Of a stretch of 64,000 nucleotides of DNA, positions 6,259 through 15,477 are shown one piece after another. The stretch covers positions 1,488,001 through 1,552,000 of the forward strand of contig NZ_JAHVIT010000001.1 of assembly GCF_019801605.1 (NCBI RefSeq). The letters run 5' to 3'. The notes beneath the pieces are model-generated. The model saw only the letters and a program-made list of their open reading frames with translations, ran no database searches and had not been told where the DNA came from. The DNA is from Maritimibacter alkaliphilus (GTDB lineage Bacteria > Pseudomonadota > Alphaproteobacteria > Rhodobacterales > Rhodobacteraceae). How positions within the stretch are numbered: the first letter of the stretch is position 1; each line of letters begins with the position of its first letter. The position numbers were made by a program, and so were the translations under genes.

Positions 6259-9158
6259 CACGCCTCCGTCCCGTCCGTTTCAGCAGGGCCCGCCTGAGTC
6301 CGGCCCATCTCAGTCCCGCCCGTCTCAGCCCCGCCCATCTGCGTGCCATCAACCTCGGTTTCGAGCGCCGCCGGGTCCAGCGCCAGCGCTGCCCCGATCC
6401 GCGCCGCTGCGGCGGCACAGGTCGCCTCCAGCTGCGTCTCCAATCCGGCGATGTCCTCCGCCCCGGTCTCACGCAACAGGAAGGCCCGCCCGCCCTCGCC
6501 GATCGCCTCCGGGTCGAGCGGCTTGTCACTCAGCAGCTTTGCCACCTGCCCGACCCGCCAGCAGAGCCGGTAGGCCGCGCGCAGGTCGGCGCCCGCCTCG
6601 GCCGGCAGCCAGCCGATCCGCTCCGCCGCGGCCAGGCCCGCCTCGAAGCTGCCGGAGATCTCGCGCCCCATCAGCGCGGCCGCCTGCACCGTCAGTTCGA
6701 TGTCCTGGTTGTGGCCAGGCCCGACCTTCACGTCCCAGGGCCCCGCCGGCGCCTTTGCCCGGGCGATCCGCTCCCGCATCTCGGACAGCGCGGGCATCAC
6801 CTCCTCCGCCGGGCGGCCCTGCCCCAGCACCTCGGCCCGGAGCGCGGTCACCTCCTCGGCCAGCCCGGCGTCTCCGCACATGACGCGCGCGCGGGTCAGC
6901 GCCATGTGTTCCCAGACCCAGGCCTCGCCGCGCTGATACTCGGTGAAGGCGGTCAGCGAGGTCGCCACCGGGCCCTGGTTGCCCGAGGGCCGCAGCCGCA
7001 TGTCGACCTCGTAGAGCCGCCCCTCCGCCATCTGCGCCGAGAGCCCGGTGACAAGCGCCTGCGTCAGCCGGGCATAGTAGGTCCGCGCCGCCAGCGGTCG
7101 CTTGCCCTCGGAGGTTTCCACCCCGGCCGCGTCGTAGATCACGATCAGGTCGAGGTCGGAGCGGGCGTTCAGCCGCCCCGCCCCCAGCGAGCCCATGCCC
7201 ACCACGACGGCCCCGCGTCCCGGCGGCGGCCCGTGGCGGCGCGAGAAATCGGCGACCACCACGGGCCAGAGCCCGCGCAGCACCGCCTCGGCGATGTCTG
7301 CGTAGTGCATCCCCGCTTCCTCGGCCTCGATCAACCCGCGCAGGTGGTGCACGCCGACACGGAAGTGCCATTCCTTCAGCCAGCGACGGGCGGCATCAAG
7401 CCGGGTCTCGTAGTCGTCCTCGTTCTGCAAAACCGCCGTCAGCTCTTTGCAAAGGGCCTCCAGCCCCGGCCAGGGCGCAAAGAACCGTCCCCCGATTACC
7501 GCGTCGAAGACAGAGGCATTGCGCGACAGGTAGCGCGCCAGATCGGGCGCGGTGCCGACGATATCGCCCAGCAGGTCGATCAGCTGCGGGTTGGCCTCGA
7601 AGAGCGAGAAGACCTGCACCCCCGCGGGCAGCCCGGCCAGGAACCCGTCGAGCGCCAGCAGCGCCTCGTGCGGATGGGCGGCGCGGGCCAGGCGGGTCAG
7701 GATCTCGGGCTTGAGACGCTCGAAGATCTCCTGCGCGCGGGAGGAGCGCAGCGCCGGATAGCCGCGCCACCGGGCGATCACCTCGGCGTCGTAGTCAGGC
7801 ATCTCGCAGGGCTCGGCCGGGGCGGCCCGACCACCGCCGTTCTCCTCGCGGGCAAAGAAATGCTCGACGATCTCGTGCACCTCGGTCAGCCGGGCACGGA
7901 TGTCTTGCGCCAGATCCGCCTCCTCGCGGCCCATGAGCGCGGCGATCCGGGTCAGCCCCTCACCGCCCGAGGGCAGCGCGTGGGTCTGGGCGTCGTTCAC
8001 CATCTGGAGCCTGTGCTCCACCTCGCGGTGCGCGCGGTAATGGCCGGTCAGCGCCTCGGCCACCTCGCCGGGCACCCAGCCCTTGTCGGCCAGGGCCGCG
8101 AGGGCGGGTACGGTGCCCCGGATGCGCAGCTCCGGATCCCGGCCCCCTGCGATGATCTGGTGGAACTGGGTGAAGAACTCGACCTCGCGGATGCCGCCGC
8201 GCCCCAGCTTCATGTTGTGGCCGTCCAGCGTGATCGGCCCGTGCAGCCCCTTGTGATCGCGGATCGCGCGGCGCATGTCGTGGGCGTCGCGGATCGCGGC
8301 GAAATCCAGATGCCGCCGCCAGACGAAGGGCCGCAGGTCGTCGAGGAACCGCTGCCCCGCCGCAAGGTCGCCCGCACAGGGCCGCGCCTTGATATAGGCC
8401 GCCCGCTCCCACGTCCGCCCGAGGCTTTCGTAGTAGCGCTCCGCCGCCTCCATCCCGACGCAGACCGGCGTGACGGAGGGATCGGGCCGCAGCCGCAGAT
8501 CGGTGCGGAAGACATAGCCCTCCGCGGTGATCTCGCTCAGCGTGGCGGCCATGCGCCGGGTCGCGCGGATATAGGCAGGCCGGGCCTCGAGGAAGGCATC
8601 GGCGTCAAACCGCGCCTCGTCGTAGAGCACGATCAGGTCGATGTCGGAGGAATAGTTCAGTTCCCGCGCGCCGCCCTTGCCCATGGCCAGCACGACCATG
8701 CCTGCGCCGTCCTCAAGCGCCGCCTCGTCCATGCCGGGCAGCTTGCCACGCTTCACTTCCCGCGCGAGCGCCGCCTTCAGCGCCACGTCGGTGGCCAGAT
8801 CGGCAAAGCCGCTCAGCCGGCCCGTCACCTCCTCCAGCGCCCAGACCCCGCCGAGATCCGCAAGCGCGGTCAGCAGCGCCACCCGGCGTTTGCCCTGCCG
8901 CAGGGCGCTCTCGACGTTGTCCTGCCCCGGCAGGTCGGCGTGCAGCCCGTCCAGAGCCGCCTCGGGATCGTCGAAGGCGGCCCGCAGCCAATCGGCTTCG
9001 CGGTGCATGAGGCCGAGGAGATAGGGGCTACACCCGCCCGTCCCCTCGATCAGCTCGAGCAGTTCCGGGGCGAGATCGGGCAGCAGCGCCCGCGCCTCCG
9101 CGCCCCTCTCGGGGTCGAAAGGCCGGGGGCAGCGGGTCATGCGGGCAGCGAATGTCAT
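6258..9158 (-). CDS. glnE: bifunctional glutamine synthetase adenylyltransferase/adenylyl-removing enzyme
   Basis: A 966-residue enzyme that adds AMP to and removes AMP from glutamine synthetase GlnA under control of PII. Two nucleotidyltransferase domains are visible: the N-terminal one with VVLAMGKGGARELNYSSDID (about 155-174) and the C-terminal one with GMGSLGAGRLNARSDLDL (about 652-669). Both carry the SDxD metal pair. Around the second domain, YEVDMRLRPSGNQGPVATS is also diagnostic. The second motif has GMGS instead of the usual GxGK, which may be a lineage trait. The start is the ATG at 9158; an in-frame ATG at 9140 is possible. The upstream extension of the open frame is not protein-like. 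The gene is followed without a gap by a small coupled gene. Confidence 0.95.
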   Translation of the reverse strand: MTFAARMTRCPRPFDPERGAEARALLPDLAPELLELIEGTGGCSPYLLGLMHREADWLRAAFDDPEAALDGLHADLPGQDNVESALRQGKRRVALLTALADLGGVWALEEVTGRLSGFADLATDVALKAALAREVKRGKLPGMDEAALEDGAGMVVLAMGKGGARELNYSSDIDLIVLYDEARFDADAFLEARPAYIRATRRMAATLSEITAEGYVFRTDLRLRPDPSVTPVCVGMEAAERYYESLGRTWERAAYIKARPCAGDLAAGQRFLDDLRPFVWRRHLDFAAIRDAHDMRRAIRDHKGLHGPITLDGHNMKLGRGGIREVEFFTQFHQIIAGGRDPELRIRGTVPALAALADKGWVPGEVAEALTGHYRAHREVEHRLQMVNDAQTHALPSGGEGLTRIAALMGREEADLAQDIRARLTEVHEIVEHFFAREENGGGRAAPAEPCEMPDYDAEVIARWRGYPALRSSRAQEIFERLKPEILTRLARAAHPHEALLALDGFLAGLPAGVQVFSLFEANPQLIDLLGDIVGTAPDLARYLSRNASVFDAVIGGRFFAPWPGLEALCKELTAVLQNEDDYETRLDAARRWLKEWHFRVGVHHLRGLIEAEEAGMHYADIAEAVLRGLWPVVVADFSRRHGPPPGRGAVVVGMGSLGAGRLNARSDLDLIVIYDAAGVETSEGKRPLAARTYYARLTQALVTGLSAQMAEGRLYEVDMRLRPSGNQGPVATSLTAFTEYQRGEAWVWEHMALTRARVMCGDAGLAEEVTALRAEVLGQGRPAEEVMPALSEMRERIARAKAPAGPWDVKVGPGHNQDIELTVQAAALMGREISGSFEAGLAAAERIGWLPAEAGADLRAAYRLCWRVGQVAKLLSDKPLDPEAIGEGGRAFLLRETGAEDIAGLETQLEATCAAAAARIGAALALDPAALETEVDGTQMGGAETGGTEMGRTQAGPAETDGTEA

Positions 9159-9310
9159 GGCCGGAAGATGCGCCGGGCGGCAGGGCTGGTCAACAGCGGC
9201 GCGACGCGGAATAACGGGCGCGACCGAGGGGCGCAGCGCCCCCACGGGACAGGCAACGGGACAAGGGTGCCCCCGCGCCTCTATCCTGCCCGACACTGAA
9301 GGAGACGCAG

Positions 9311-9778
9311 ATGAGCAAGAGCAAGGCCCGCGTGGCCCGCGCATTGGAGGAGGCCGGTATCGCGACCGAGATCGCGGACGTGGGCAAGGCGCGCACCGCG
9401 CAGGAGGCCGCCGACTCGGTCGGCTGCGAGATCGACCAGATCGCCAAGTCGATCATCTTCCGCGGCGAGGCCTCGGGCGAGGCGATCCTCTTCCTCACCG
9501 CGGGCGGCAACCGGGTGGACGGCGCCAAGGCCTCGGAGCTGGCGGGCGAAGAGCTGGGCAAGGCAGACGCGGCGCTGATCCGGGCGCAGACCGGCTTTGC
9601 CATCGGCGGCGTGGCCCCCGTCGGCCACCTGAACCCGATCCGCGCCTTCCTCGACCCGCGCCTGCTGGAGTTCGAGACGATCTGGGCCGCCGCGGGCACG
9701 CCGACCCATGTCTTCCCGATGAAATCCGCCGACATGGCCCAGCTGACCGGCGCTCAAGTCTCTGATTTCACGTCGTGA
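9311..9778 (+). CDS. YbaK/ProX-type aminoacyl-tRNA deacylase
   Basis: A 155-residue single-domain protein of the YbaK/EbsC/ProX editing family, which hydrolyses mischarged tRNA (for example Ala- or Cys-tRNAPro) in trans. Diagnostic parts are EIDQIAKSIIFRG with the conserved Lys, FLTAGGNRVD, ADAALIRAQTGFAIGGVAPVGH with the GxxPxGH substrate loop, and a late PTHVFPMKSADM segment. Length and layout fit a free-standing editing protein. The start ATG at 9311 follows a GGAG. It is divergent from glnE. Which aminoacyl group it removes cannot be read from the sequence. Confidence 0.9.
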   Translation: MSKSKARVARALEEAGIATEIADVGKARTAQEAADSVGCEIDQIAKSIIFRGEASGEAILFLTAGGNRVDGAKASELAGEELGKADAALIRAQTGFAIGGVAPVGHLNPIRAFLDPRLLEFETIWAAAGTPTHVFPMKSADMAQLTGAQVSDFTS

Positions 9779-9786
9779 TCCGGCAT

Positions 9787-9805
9787 ATGTAAAAAACATT
9801 TACTT
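9787..9805. promoter_or_regulatory. operator-like inverted repeat, upstream copy
   Basis: ATGTAAA-AAACA-TTTACTT is an inverted repeat with 7-base arms (6 of 7 paired) and a 5-base spacer. It is almost the same as the second copy at 9845-9863. The two copies flank a promoter-like pair (TTGCAA, 17 bases, GATCTA), as expected for a repressor that loops or blocks at two sites. Confidence 0.5.
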
Positions 9806-9811
9806 CGACCC

Positions 9812-9840
9812 TTGCAATGCGGGGACACCATCCCGATCTA
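9812..9840 (+). promoter_or_regulatory. candidate promoter of the DUF2852 gene
   Basis: TTGCAA at 9812-9817 and GATCTA at 9835-9840 are spaced by 17 bases. The pair lies between two inverted repeats and 45 bases before the start codon. The -10 is only a fair match to the sigma-70 consensus. Confidence 0.4.
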
Positions 9841-9844
9841 GGAG

Positions 9845-9863
9845 ATGTGAAAGACATTCACAT
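9845..9863. promoter_or_regulatory. operator-like inverted repeat, downstream copy
   Basis: ATGTGAA-AGACA-TTCACAT is a perfect inverted repeat with 7-base arms and a 5-base spacer, starting 4 bases after the candidate -10. It pairs with the copy at 9787-9805. The binding protein is unknown. Confidence 0.55.
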
Positions 9864-9884
9864 CAACCAACGGAGAGAACCGAG

Positions 9885-10334
9885 ATGACCCCCGCAACTG
9901 CCCCTGCCTATGCAACCCAGCCCATGGGCTGGCTCGGCAAGGCCGAAGCATGGCTCGACAGCAAGGGTAAGGGAGCCTGGATCGCCGCAATGGTGCTTGG
10001 CTTCATCCTCTTCTGGCCTGTCGGCCTCGCCCTTCTCGCCTACATGATCTGGAGCAAGAAAATGTTCAGCAAGTCCTGCCGCCGTTCGTCCTCCTCCGAC
10101 ATGCGTCGCAGCGCCTATACGGCGATGCGCTCCAGCGGGAACAACGCCTTCGACGCCTACAAGGCCGACATGCTGCGCCGGCTCGAAGACGAGCAGAAGA
10201 GCTTCGAGGACTTCCTCGAGCGGCTGCGCGACGCCAAGGACAAGGCCGAGTTCGACCAGTTCATGGACGAACGCGCCAAGAAGGCCGCAGCCGAGCGTGA
10301 CGCCGCCCCGATCCGCGACGAGGAAACCGCCTGA
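9885..10334 (+). CDS. DUF2852 domain-containing membrane protein
   Basis: A 149-residue protein of the DUF2852 family, frequent in Rhodobacterales and of unknown function. Residues 1-30 are soluble. One strong membrane segment follows (WIAAMVLGFILFWPVGLALLAYMIW, about 31-56). A basic SKKMF stretch, a serine-rich linker and a long charged C-terminal helix (about 85-140, rich in Glu, Lys and Asp) look like a coiled coil facing the cytosol. The start ATG at 9885 follows GGAGAG. Two matching inverted repeats flank the promoter, so the gene is likely under tight specific control. Confidence 0.85.
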   Translation: MTPATAPAYATQPMGWLGKAEAWLDSKGKGAWIAAMVLGFILFWPVGLALLAYMIWSKKMFSKSCRRSSSSDMRRSAYTAMRSSGNNAFDAYKADMLRRLEDEQKSFEDFLERLRDAKDKAEFDQFMDERAKKAAAERDAAPIRDEETA

Positions 10335-10478
10335 GGCCCTGCCCTCCACGCATTGGCCCCCCGATCTCAGCGGGGGCCACGGCCACCGCGCGCGCACCGG
10401 CGCGCCCAGACCTGAAACGGCACCACCGGCCGGCCCCCTTTCGGGGCCGGCGCGGCCCCTGACCTCCCTTCCTGCCCA

Positions 10479-10952
10479 ATGATGACGAAAGGCACGTTGA
10501 CCCCGATGTACCCCAGCTGGACCCTGCCCGATCCCGACACACAGCCGGATTTCTATTCCGACACGCCGGTCAAGCGGCTGATCGCATGGCTGGTGGATAC
10601 GGTGCTGATCGCCCTGATCTGCGTGCTGATCCTGCCCTTCACCGCCTTCACGGGGCTGTTTTTCTTCCCCTTCCTGATGCTGGTGGTCGGCTTCTTCTAC
10701 CGCTGGTTCACCATCGCCTCGCGCTCCTCGACCTGGGGGATGCGGCTGATGGCGGTGGAATTCCGGCGCGGCGACGGCCAGCTCTTCGATGCGGGCACCG
10801 CCTTCCTGCACACGCTGGGGCTGACCATCTCCTTCGCGCTGCCGGTGTTGCAGCTGATCTCGGTGGCGATGATGCTCTTCTCGCCGCGCCGGCAGGGCCT
10901 GACGGACCACATGCTGGGCACCGTCGCCGTGAACCGCCGCGCCGTCAGCTGA
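10479..10952 (+). CDS. RDD family integral membrane protein
   Basis: A 157-residue membrane protein with the RDD domain: a VKRLIAWLVDTVLIAL segment holding the Arg and Asp of the name, then hydrophobic segments at about residues 40-58, 62-75 and 110-130, and a STWGMRLMAVEF segment typical of the family. RDD proteins are small inner-membrane proteins, some proposed to act in ion or osmolyte transport; no substrate can be assigned here. The ATG at 10479 is used; an in-frame ATG at 10506 (MYPSW) is an equally possible start. It stands alone, followed by a strong terminator. Confidence 0.85.
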   Translation: MMTKGTLTPMYPSWTLPDPDTQPDFYSDTPVKRLIAWLVDTVLIALICVLILPFTAFTGLFFFPFLMLVVGFFYRWFTIASRSSTWGMRLMAVEFRRGDGQLFDAGTAFLHTLGLTISFALPVLQLISVAMMLFSPRRQGLTDHMLGTVAVNRRAVS

Positions 10953-10975
10953 CACAGCCGCGCCATGAGACAAGC

Positions 10976-11003
10976 AAAGCCGCTCCCCCGGGGGCGGCTT
11001 TTT
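10976..11003 (+). terminator. strong intrinsic terminator after the RDD gene
   Basis: AAAGCCGC and GCGGCTTT arms enclose CCCCC/GGGGG, followed by TTTTTC. It starts 24 bases after the stop codon. Confidence 0.85.
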
Positions 11004-11529
11004 CGTTGCAACTCAGCCGCCTCTGACGGTCCCGGCCCCCACCACGCAGGCCCTGCCGCTCTCCACCCCAGCCGCTTCCGAACATCCCCGCGCGGGACAA
11101 GGCCGCAGGCCGCCGCGCATCGCCGACGCGCCCCCACGCGGCGGCGATTTGGTGACGATGGGCGGTCCCTTGAGGGGAAACGGCGAGCTTGGCTGCCATA
11201 AAGTGGTGGCCAGAGAGGTCTGGATCGCCTCCGCGCGCGTCGTCGATGCGCGGCTTCGTGGTGGTGGTGGGCGTACCGTATCAAACCGACAAGCCGGCGG
11301 GTTTCCGCAGCGTTCCTTCGGTCACAGCCGCACAAGCCGATCACATCCGCCGTGAGGCCCTTTACTCCCCCAGCCCCGCACATAGGTCGAGCAAAAGGCC
11401 CGGCCGCCGCCGCGCCGCTTTCCCGAGCGCCTTTCCGCAAGGTCCGTCCGCTGGCACAAATCCGCCGGTTAACCATCTTGGCGGATCGGAATGGCGCTGT
11501 TATCGTTTTGTCGTAAACCGGTAGATGAG
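11004..11529. other. intergenic region upstream of bpt, no recognised gene
   Basis: About 525 bases between the RDD terminator and bpt. The open frames here, including a long one on the minus strand ending inside the RDD gene, are rich in Arg, Gly and Pro and have no family-like content. The segment 11150-11350 is less biased than its surroundings. I found no tRNA fold or repeat. It must contain the bpt promoter and could hold a small RNA. Confidence 0.4.
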
Positions 11530-12348
11530 ATGCGCCACACTCTTCCCCTCGCCCCTCAGTTCTACGTGACCGCGCCCCAGCCGTGCCCCTACCTCGAGGG
11601 CCGGATGGAACGGAAGCTGTTCACCGCCCTGCAGGGCGAGAATGCCGCGCGCCTGAACGACTGCCTGTCGAAACAGGGCTTCCGCCGCTCACAGAACGTG
11701 CTCTACCGGCCCTCCTGCGCCGATTGCACCGCCTGTCTGTCCGCGCGGGTCAACGTGGCCGAGTTCACCGCCTCCAAGAGCCAGCGGCGCGCGGTGAAGC
11801 GCAACGCCCGGCTTGAGCGGCGCGCCAGTTCCCCCTGGGCCACCGAGGATCAATACGCGCTCTTCCGGGAATACCTCGACGCGCGCCATGCGGACGGCGG
11901 CATGGCCGACATGGATATCTTCGAGTTCGCCGCGATGATCGAGGAGACGCCGATCCGCACCCGCGTGGTGGAATACCACGATGGCGAGACCGGGGCCCTG
12001 ACCGCCGTGAGCCTGACCGACGTGCTCGATGACGGGCTCTCGATGGTCTATTCCTTCTATGATCCGACGCGCCCCGGCGACAGCCTCGGCACCTACCTGA
12101 TCCTCGACCACATCGAGATCGCCCGCGAGGCGGGGCTGCCCTATGTCTACCTCGGCTACTGGGTGCCGGGCTCGCCCAAGATGGGCTACAAGGCCAAGTT
12201 CAAGGGGCTGGAGCTCTATGTACAGGGCCGCTGGGAGAAGATGCAGGATCCGTCGCGCTATTCCTCCGAAACCCATCCGCTGAAGGTCGACCCGATCGCG
12301 GAGCAGGTGGCGAACATCTCGCTGCCGGACATGCGGACCAGACCCTGA
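11530..12348 (+). CDS. bpt: aspartate/glutamate leucyltransferase (Bpt)
   Basis: A 272-residue N-end-rule enzyme that transfers leucine from Leu-tRNA to proteins with N-terminal Asp or Glu, marking them for ClpAP. It is homologous to eukaryotic arginyltransferase ATE. Diagnostic parts are [14 protein letters not shown] near the N-terminus, [20 protein letters not shown] with the Cys-rich site, and [20 protein letters not shown] followed by [20 protein letters not shown]. The ATG at 11530 ([14 protein letters not shown]) is chosen from the usual N-terminus of the family; the frame opens 13 codons earlier. A cupin gene starts 3 bases after its stop. Confidence 0.93.
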   Translation: MRHTLPLAPQFYVTAPQPCPYLEGRMERKLFTALQGENAARLNDCLSKQGFRRSQNVLYRPSCADCTACLSARVNVAEFTASKSQRRAVKRNARLERRASSPWATEDQYALFREYLDARHADGGMADMDIFEFAAMIEETPIRTRVVEYHDGETGALTAVSLTDVLDDGLSMVYSFYDPTRPGDSLGTYLILDHIEIAREAGLPYVYLGYWVPGSPKMGYKAKFKGLELYVQGRWEKMQDPSRYSSETHPLKVDPIAEQVANISLPDMRTRP

Positions 12349-12351
12349 CGC

Positions 12352-12696
12352 ATGGCGCCGCGGGTGAATCGGGAAACCGCTGAACACTACGTCTGGGGCG
12401 GGCTCTGCGACGGCTGGCGCCTGTTGGACCAGCCGGGGCTTCAGGTGATCGAGGAACGCATTCCCCCCGGCGGGTCGGAACACCGGCACCGGCATGGCGT
12501 GGCGCGGCAGATGTTCTACGTGCTCGACGGGATGCTGTCCCTCGAGATGGAGGGCACGCTGCACGAACTGGTCACCGGCGACGCGCTGGAGGTCCCGCCG
12601 GGCGCCGCGCACCGGGCCTTCAACGAGAGCACCGAGGCGGTGCGGTTCCTCGTGATCTCCTCCCCCTGGACCCGCGAGGATCGGGAGCCGGCCTGA
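12352..12696 (+). CDS. cupin domain-containing protein
   Basis: A 114-residue single-domain cupin. The first motif is seen in GGSEHRHRHGVARQMFYVLDG, with three possible metal-binding histidines and a Gln where Glu is common. The second is VPPGAAHRAFN. The small beta-barrel would bind a metal and a small ligand; the reaction is unknown. It begins 3 bases after bpt and is probably co-transcribed. The GATGMLSLEME-like stretch after motif 1 is normal for the family. Confidence 0.85.
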   Translation: MAPRVNRETAEHYVWGGLCDGWRLLDQPGLQVIEERIPPGGSEHRHRHGVARQMFYVLDGMLSLEMEGTLHELVTGDALEVPPGAAHRAFNESTEAVRFLVISSPWTREDREPA

Positions 12697-13060
12697 GCAT
12701 GGGCGGCGGGGGTCTCGTGCGCGGCTTGAACCTTCGCCCCACGACCCATGGCATGTGAGCGCTCGGTCAAATGCCTATCGGGTAACACCAAGGCAGTTCA
12801 GAGGGGCTTCGGCACCCTGCGGTGAACGCGCCCTGCATCGGCGCCCGCCCTATGTCTCGGGACCGGAAGCCATCGCCCATCACGTCACCGAACTGCCCTC
12901 TCTGCCTGTCCCCGCGCCCGTCCCGTGGGGTGGGCGCGGCCCAAACGAAGCTTGGGCAAGGGTGAGGCGTTGAAGCATGTGCTGCGTATCGAAATGGCCG
13001 GCGGCGACCTCTCGCGGTTGGATGGACAGTCGCGCCGCAAAACTGCCCCCTCCTCCAAAC
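12697..13060. other. intergenic region between the cupin gene and the TRAP operon terminator
   Basis: About 360 bases between convergent genes. No open frame looks like a protein and no repeat of the intergenic family is present. I see nothing here that I can name. Confidence 0.4.
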
Positions 13061-13092
13061 GAAAAGGGCCGCGGCATCTCTGCCGCGGCCCC
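13061..13092 (-). terminator. terminator of the TRAP transporter operon
   Basis: On the minus strand, GGGCCGCGGCA pairs perfectly with TGCCGCGGCCC over 11 base pairs with a 4-base loop and is followed by TTTTC. It lies 18 bases after the dctM stop. Confidence 0.85.
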
Positions 13093-13109
13093 TGTCCCGT
13101 CAGGTCCGA

Positions 13110-15464
13110 TCAGTTTCCGATCAGGTCCGGCACGATCGTCACGATCCCCGGCACGAACCACAGCAGCGCCAGCCCCAGCACCTGGATCAGCACGAAGGGC
13201 ACGATCCCGCGGTAGATATGGCCGGTCGTCACGCTCGCCGGGGCGACACCGCGCAGGTAGAACAGCGCGAAGCCGAAGGGCGGCGTCAGGAACGAGGTCT
13301 GCAGGTTCACCGCGATCATGATCGTCACCCACTTCGGATCGAAGGTGCCGCCGTAGATCACCGGCCCCACGATCGGGATCACGATGTAGATGATCTCGAG
13401 GAAGTCGAGCACGAAGCCGAGGATGAAGAGCACCAGCATCACGATCAGGAAGACCGTGAACTCGTTGTCGAAGCTCTTCAGGAACTGCTGGATGTAGTGT
13501 TCGCCGCCGAAGGAGATCACCACGAGGTTCAGCAGCTGCGAGCCGATCAGGATGGTGAAGACCATCGAGGTCACCTTGGCCGTCTCACGCACCACCGGTT
13601 TCAGCACCGCCGTGCTCCAGAGCACCCAGCAGGAGTAGAAGAGACCGAAGGCCGCGTAGAGGAAGGCCGCATAGGCCACCACGAATGCGATCCAGCTCTC
13701 GGCGCTGACGCTCTCCTGCGTGATCCGCAGGTCGAAGTTCACGCCCACGAGGATCATCACGATCACCGCCAAGGTGGCGTTGATGATGACCTTGCCGCTT
13801 TGGCCTAACTCGCGCTTCTTGCGATAGGCCGCCAGCATCAGCGCACCGGCCGCGCCGAGCGCCGCTGCCGGCGTCGGGTTGGTGATGCCGCCGAGGATCG
13901 ACCCCAGCACCGCGACGATCAGGATCAGCGGCGGGAAGACCACGCGGATCAGCTCGTTCTCGGCCAGGCGCGCCGCGGCATGCTTGCAGCCCCAGAGCGC
14001 CACTGCGACCGGGATCGCGAGGATGGCCACCGTGGCCCCCGAGGACATGTCGGGCGAGATGAAGAGCACGTCGAGCAGCGCCGCAACCAGCACCCCGCCG
14101 AGGCCGATGGCCAGCGGCTTGGGATCGGCCAGCGGATCGGCACCACGGGCGGTGGTCAGGATCAGCGCCAGCGTCAGCAGCAGCACGGCCACACCGGTGC
14201 CGATCGGGGCGGCGGCGGCCATCTTGGCACTGCGCGCGGCCTCGATCTCTTCCGGGGTCAGGCGATGCGCCTCCTGCACCCCGCCCGAGGCGGCGATGGC
14301 TTCGGCTTCCTGCACGGCGACGTTCCAGGCATCCTGACCGTGCAGCGCGATCATCGCTTCGCGGCAGCTGTCAGAGACGTTGGTGCGCAGCGAGGCGACC
14401 TGCCCGGCCTCCGAGAAGGTGTCCACCGCGAGGCTCTGGGAGCCGACGATGCCCACCTGCCCCAGCAGCACCACCAGCACGACCAGCGCCGCCGGCACGA
14501 AGAGGAACCAGGTCAGGCCTTCGCTGCGGGTGATGGTCTTGCCGCCCGAGGCCTCGATCTGCACCGCAGGCGCCTTGGACGGGTTGAAGAGCGCATAGCC
14601 GAAGGCATAGGCCGCATAGAGCACCGCCAGCAGGATGCCCGGCAGCATGGCCGACTGGAACAGCGTGCCGACCGAGACCACCGCGGGCTTGCCGAGGTAG
14701 GTCAGCGCGTCGCTGCACCCGACGGTCTGGGCGCGGGCTTCCTGTGCCTGGCTGTAGAGGTCACCCGCCAGCGTGCCCAAAAGGACGATCACGATGGAGG
14801 GCGGAATGATCTGCCCCAGCGTCCCCGAGGCCGCGATGACCCCGGTGGACAGCTCAGGCGAGTAGTTGTTGCGCAGCATGGTGGGCAGCGAGAGCAGGCC
14901 CATGGTCACCACGGTGGCCCCCACGATGCCGGTGGAGGCGGCGAGGAAGGCACCCACGACGACGACCGACACGGCCAGACCGCCGGGCAGCGGGCCGAAG
15001 ACGCGCGCCATGGTGGTCAGCAGGTCGTTCGCGATCTTGGAGCGTTCCAGCGTGATGCCCATCATGACGAACATCAGCACCGCCAGCAGCGTCTCGATTG
15101 ACTGACCGGCGAGCACGCGCTCGTTGATCCGGTTCACGATGAAGCTGACGTTGCGGTCCAGCGCCACGTCCCAGCCGCGGTCAAAGACCGGCTGCGCGAT
15201 CCTTGGCAGGTCAGGATATCGGAAGATCGAAATCGCATCCGGGTGGATGCCGCTGTCCGTCAGCGTGCGATACATGTCCGAGGACGTGTCGATCGCCTGG
15301 TGGATCAGCAGGCCCGAACTGTCGAGCACCGCGATGATCCCGAAGGAAATGGCCCCCGCACCACCGATGGCAAAGGCCACCGGGAAGCCGGAGAGGATCC
15401 CGCCGAAAAGGCACAGGAAGACGATAATCAGGCCGATCTCGACCCCATCAAGTCCGAAAAGCAT
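13110..15464 (-). CDS. TRAP transporter large permease (DctM family), extended
   Basis: A 784-residue inner-membrane protein forming the Na+-coupled transport channel of a TRAP uptake system. The N-terminal GFPVAFAIGGAG, SNDLLTTMARVFGPLPGGLAVS-like and ASGTLGQIIPPSIVIVLLG segments, and the C-terminal LQTSFLTPPFGFALFYLRG segment, are classical DctM landmarks. Typical DctM proteins are near 430 residues. Here a central block of about 300 residues (roughly 240-560), containing a soluble charged loop near 340-400 and extra membrane segments, separates the two conserved halves. Long forms occur in alphaproteobacteria. It begins 13 bases after dctQ and ends the operon. Confidence 0.92.
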   Translation of the reverse strand: MLFGLDGVEIGLIIVFLCLFGGILSGFPVAFAIGGAGAISFGIIAVLDSSGLLIHQAIDTSSDMYRTLTDSGIHPDAISIFRYPDLPRIAQPVFDRGWDVALDRNVSFIVNRINERVLAGQSIETLLAVLMFVMMGITLERSKIANDLLTTMARVFGPLPGGLAVSVVVVGAFLAASTGIVGATVVTMGLLSLPTMLRNNYSPELSTGVIAASGTLGQIIPPSIVIVLLGTLAGDLYSQAQEARAQTVGCSDALTYLGKPAVVSVGTLFQSAMLPGILLAVLYAAYAFGYALFNPSKAPAVQIEASGGKTITRSEGLTWFLFVPAALVVLVVLLGQVGIVGSQSLAVDTFSEAGQVASLRTNVSDSCREAMIALHGQDAWNVAVQEAEAIAASGGVQEAHRLTPEEIEAARSAKMAAAAPIGTGVAVLLLTLALILTTARGADPLADPKPLAIGLGGVLVAALLDVLFISPDMSSGATVAILAIPVAVALWGCKHAAARLAENELIRVVFPPLILIVAVLGSILGGITNPTPAAALGAAGALMLAAYRKKRELGQSGKVIINATLAVIVMILVGVNFDLRITQESVSAESWIAFVVAYAAFLYAAFGLFYSCWVLWSTAVLKPVVRETAKVTSMVFTILIGSQLLNLVVISFGGEHYIQQFLKSFDNEFTVFLIVMLVLFILGFVLDFLEIIYIVIPIVGPVIYGGTFDPKWVTIMIAVNLQTSFLTPPFGFALFYLRGVAPASVTTGHIYRGIVPFVLIQVLGLALLWFVPGIVTIVPDLIGN

Positions 15465-15477
15465 GTCTCAGGTCCCC

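Noticed and set aside
6243-9299. A 1018-codon open frame on the plus strand opposite glnE
   Set aside because: Antisense shadow of a confidently identified gene in high-GC DNA; its translation is rich in Arg, Gly, His and Pro and shows no domain.
10361-10460. GC-rich inverted repeat (CCGGCC/GGCCGG) before the RDD gene as a terminator
   Set aside because: No T-run follows and arms are imperfect; termination here is uncertain, so it is not listed.
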